Assembly (NCBI RefSeq): GCF_013294065.1
Contig: NZ_JABSNM010000004.1
Span: forward strand, 62,001 to 126,000
Source: Sphaerotilus uruguayifluvii
GTDB taxonomy: Bacteria > Pseudomonadota > Gammaproteobacteria > Burkholderiales > Burkholderiaceae_C
Direction: 5' to 3'
DNA: 64,000 nt
Shown here: positions 63,580 through 64,000 of the stretch, one piece after another
Layout: each line of letters begins with the position of its first letter
How positions within the stretch are numbered: the first letter of the stretch is position 1
Translations under genes and position numbers: made by a program
Notes under the pieces: generated by a model
Seen by the model: only the letters and a program-made list of their open reading frames with translations
What the model was told of the DNA's origin: nothing
The model's database searches: none

Positions 63580-64000
63580 ATGAACATCGAAACGATCCAG
63601 ACGTTCCTGGGCACCACCGCGATCGACCTGCTGATGAAGATCGGCGCCGCGCTGATCTTCTGGATCGTCGGCCGCTGGCTGATCTCCAAGGTGGTCCACC
63701 TGATCCAGGCGGGCATGAACCGCAACTCGATCGATCCGACGCTGACCAAGTACCTCGGCTCGATCATCACCATCGCGCTGAACATCACCCTGGTGCTCGG
63801 CATCCTGGGCTACTTCGGCATCCAGACGACCTCGTTCGCGGCGATGCTGGCCGGCGCGGGCGTGGCCATCGGCGCGGCCTGGAGCGGCATGCTGGGCAAC
63901 TTCGCCGCCGGCGCCTTCATGCTGGTGCTGCGCCCGTTCAAGGTCGGCGACTTCGTCTCGATCGGCGGCGTGACCGGCACGGTGCACGAGCTCGGCCTGT
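63580..64000 (+). CDS. MscS-family mechanosensitive channel, 5' part
   Basis: The first 140 codons of a small-conductance mechanosensitive channel, truncated by the window end. The first membrane helices ('LLMKIGAALIFWIVGRWLI') are followed by the pore-lining helix region 'FAAMLAGAGVAIGAAWSGMLGNFAAGAFMLVLRPFKVGDFV', whose Gly/Ala pattern is typical of MscS. The beta domain begins with 'SIGGVTGTVHELGL'. It would release solutes under hypo-osmotic shock. GAGGAGG lies close upstream of the ATG. Confidence 0.95.
   Translation, partial: MNIETIQTFLGTTAIDLLMKIGAALIFWIVGRWLISKVVHLIQAGMNRNSIDPTLTKYLGSIITIALNITLVLGILGYFGIQTTSFAAMLAGAGVAIGAAWSGMLGNFAAGAFMLVLRPFKVGDFVSIGGVTGTVHELGL

Overview
The window is very GC-rich DNA with almost every third codon position G or C. 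It looks like a chromosomal segment of a betaproteobacterium of the order Burkholderiales, probably in the Leptothrix/Rubrivivax/Sphaerotilus neighbourhood. This rests on the gene families present (Bug-type binding protein, long QueF, MinCDE, PEP-CTERM protein, CHASE-GGDEF-EAL protein), not on any database search. I see no rRNA, tRNA, CRISPR array, insertion sequence or phage gene. Coding density is high, and several neighbours overlap by ATGA or GTGA.

Layout. 0-7.7 kb: end of a Bug/TctC binding protein, an exonuclease and a CBS/nucleotidyltransferase protein, a CsgG-like lipoprotein with a coupled secreted partner, a methyltransferase, a membrane acyltransferase and a YecA-like SEC-C protein. 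7.8-11.6 kb: a regulator with a dead receiver domain, convergent with a CpxP-like/response regulator/histidine kinase operon. 11.7-18.6 kb: a first polysaccharide region with two GT2 enzymes, a deacetylase, a Wzx flippase and a BioF2-type acetyltransferase. 18.6-23.8 kb (minus strand): arginase, LOG protein, MoeB/ThiF, the carboxy-terminal protease CtpA and a ferric-iron ABC ATPase, divergent from its permease. 25.7-32.8 kb: a glycosyltransferase, queF, an ArsC-like protein, an AlkD-like repair protein, a class A PBP with a ruined transpeptidase domain, and a BamE-like lipoprotein with a coupled membrane protein. 32.8-39.4 kb: a CapA-like protein, minE/minD/minC, an ABC exporter and a secreted protein of unknown function. 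39.5-43.1 kb: a YgiQ-type radical SAM protein, an AhpD-like protein and a PEP-CTERM protein.

The most interesting part is 43.3-59.8 kb. A CHASE-GGDEF-EAL protein diverges from a tightly packed nine-gene operon. The operon encodes a BcsA-like processive GT2 synthase without PilZ, a membrane-anchored beta-helix (bactofilin-like) protein with an internal duplication, a divergent polysaccharide-deacetylase-like protein, WecB (UDP-GlcNAc 2-epimerase), a YaiO-like outer-membrane barrel, a polytopic membrane protein, a secreted protein that looks like an alpha/alpha-toroid glycosidase, and two more deacetylase-like proteins in tandem. I read this as a synthase-dependent amino-sugar exopolysaccharide export system whose composition does not match the Bcs, Pga, Pel or alginate operons I know. 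The function is inferred.

The right end (59.9-64 kb) has a YkvA/DUF1232 protein, an S4 RNA-binding protein, a Tim44-domain protein, a diguanylate cyclase, an FMN-binding split-barrel protein and the first part of an MscS-type channel.
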